Positions 6,449 through 7,128 of a stretch of DNA of 7,128 bases are shown here, in pieces. Source of the stretch: Kiritimatiellia bacterium. GTDB lineage: Bacteria > Verrucomicrobiota > Kiritimatiellia > RFP12 > UBA1067. The notes under the pieces are model-generated. The model was given only the letters and a program-made list of their open reading frames with translations, was not told the origin of the DNA and made no database searches. A program made the translations under genes and the position numbers. Position 1 is the stretch's first letter, and each line of letters starts with the position of its first letter. The stretch spans positions 1-7,128 of the forward strand of contig JAFUDL010000344.1 in assembly GCA_017459225.1 (NCBI GenBank), written 5' to 3'.

Positions 6449-7128
6449 GGTCGCTTGCGAGAATCTTCCAGGTGGCCCTCGCCGAATGCGCGGGCTCGCT
6501 GCGCAGCCGTCGCGCGCTCGTGCTTTTGCTGCTCTACATCGTCTCCGCCGCGTGCTGAATGTACGGAACGATATCAATCTTCAGCAGGATGGAGCAGGAG
6601 CTCGCGCAGCTGCTGCAGTTGCCCGACGCCGACAAGACGGGCGTTGTGAGCACCGCGCTATGGCAGTCCAAGCCGTTCCAGAAGATGGTCCGCGCAATGG
6701 TCTCCAACGACCTTGTCTATGCCGACATCCAGGGGCGCCATCCGATCGAGCTCGTGTACGCATGGTTCGTATTCTTCTGCGCGCCTCTTCTGGTGGTGCT
6801 CACCACCGGGAACCGCGTGGCTGACGACCTGAAGAGCGGCGCGGTGCGCTACTCAATCGTGCGCTGCACGCGCGCGGAATGGTCCCTTGGCAAGTTCGCA
6901 GGCCTCGCGCTGATGCTCGTATTCGCCCTCGCGGCAAGCGCTGTCGGCGCGTGGTGCGTGGCCGTGTGCCGCCTCTCGAACGCGACCTCGCTTCTGCCAG
7001 CGATGTTCGACTGGGGCGCGCGCGCGTGGCTCTATTCTCTCTCGTGGCTTGGCGTGGCGCTGGGCATCTCGCATTTCACTCGCTCCGGCAGCAGGGCCAC
7101 GGCGCTCGGCATATTCGCAGTTGTTGCG
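6445..7128 (+). CDS. ABC-2-type transporter permease, interrupted by in-frame TGA, 3' end outside window
   Basis: Probable membrane subunit of an ABC exporter; its ATPase is not in the window. The ATG at 6445 overlaps the upstream stop (ATGA) and has AGGG at 6431-6434. The head encodes MRSLARIFQVALAECAGSLR, then a hydrophobic run at 24-36, and stops at TGA (codon 38, 6556-6558). The same frame resumes with an ATG at 6559 and stays open to the window end (190 codons). Counting through the stop, 102-121 is a membrane helix. Residues 123-150 (RVADDLKSG, then RCTRAEWSLGK) match the cytoplasmic 'D-x-x-x-G ... R ... lGK' segment typical of ABC-2 permeases, and helices at 152-175 and about 192-209 follow. 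The TGA sits inside what should be the first helix, and both sides look like one protein. It is either a pseudogene, a sequence error, or a gene read by reinitiation at 6559 or recoding. It is incomplete at the right edge. Confidence 0.75.
6556..6558 (+). other. In-frame TGA in the first membrane helix of the permease
   Basis: The codons read GCG TGC TGA ATG TAC GGA. TGA is codon 38 of the frame starting at 6445, and ATG follows with no gap. A single base change would restore a sense codon, for example GGA (Gly) or TGG (Trp). TGA is an ordinary stop for two other genes here, which argues against a reassigned code. Confidence 0.85.
6582..6615 (+). other. Possible two-tier stem-loop just after the in-frame TGA
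   Basis: An outer stem CAGCAG (6582-6587) with CTGCTG (6610-6615) encloses an inner stem GAGC (6592-6595) with GCTC (6600-6603) around an AGGA loop. It starts 24 nt after the TGA. In GC-rich coding sequence such pairings are common, and I see no clear bacterial SECIS signature. Confidence 0.2.

Noticed and set aside
6423..6824. A 133-codon + strand open frame overlapping the broken permease
   Set aside because: Its product is Arg/Ala-rich and featureless, while the frame of 6445 gives membrane helices and the ABC-2 motif. It does not rescue the permease by frameshift.
1..7128. CRISPR arrays, tRNA/rRNA, insertion sequences, integrase or phage genes
   Set aside because: No repeat-spacer pattern, RNA gene fold, transposase or terminal inverted repeats were seen on either strand.

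Overview
This GC-rich window holds five genes, all on the + strand, and is almost entirely coding. The mix of secreted or exported carbohydrate-active enzymes, a CstA-type carbon-starvation transporter and lineage-specific membrane proteins suggests a polysaccharide-degrading bacterium. A Verrucomicrobiota/Kiritimatiellae-like gut or rumen organism is my best guess, but the window has no marker gene to prove it. TGA, like TAG, is used as a normal stop here: genes 2 and 4 end in TGA, while gene 1 and cstA end in TAG.

Layout: (1) 2-1729, the 3' part of a GH78 alpha-L-rhamnosidase whose start lies before the window. (2) 1730-1828, a spacer with a clear extended -10 promoter. (3) 1829-3847, a secreted multidomain protein with a CBM4/9-like jelly roll and a clan GH-A-like TIM barrel. 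(4) 3848-3923, a second, near-consensus extended -10 promoter. (5) 3924-5645, cstA. (6) 5687-6448, a membrane-anchored coiled-coil protein of unknown function. (7) 6445-7128, an ABC-2-type permease that overlaps gene 6 by ATGA, runs off the window, and is broken by an in-frame TGA at 6556-6558 in its first membrane helix.

Genes 1 and 2 fit extracellular breakdown of a rhamnose-containing glycan. Gene 2 has its own promoter. cstA starts a third transcription unit, which probably runs on into genes 6 and 7, because the 41-bp gap after cstA shows no terminator and genes 6 and 7 overlap.

The most noteworthy observation is the in-frame TGA in the permease, followed at once by ATG. It could be a nonsense mutation, a sequence error, stop-start reinitiation or recoding. 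The normal use of TGA as a stop in neighbouring genes argues against a genome-wide code change. I do not see convincing evidence of a wholly new system. The other points of interest are the unknown protein coupled to the permease, two promoters of the same build, and departures from expected catalytic residues in both glycosidase-like proteins.
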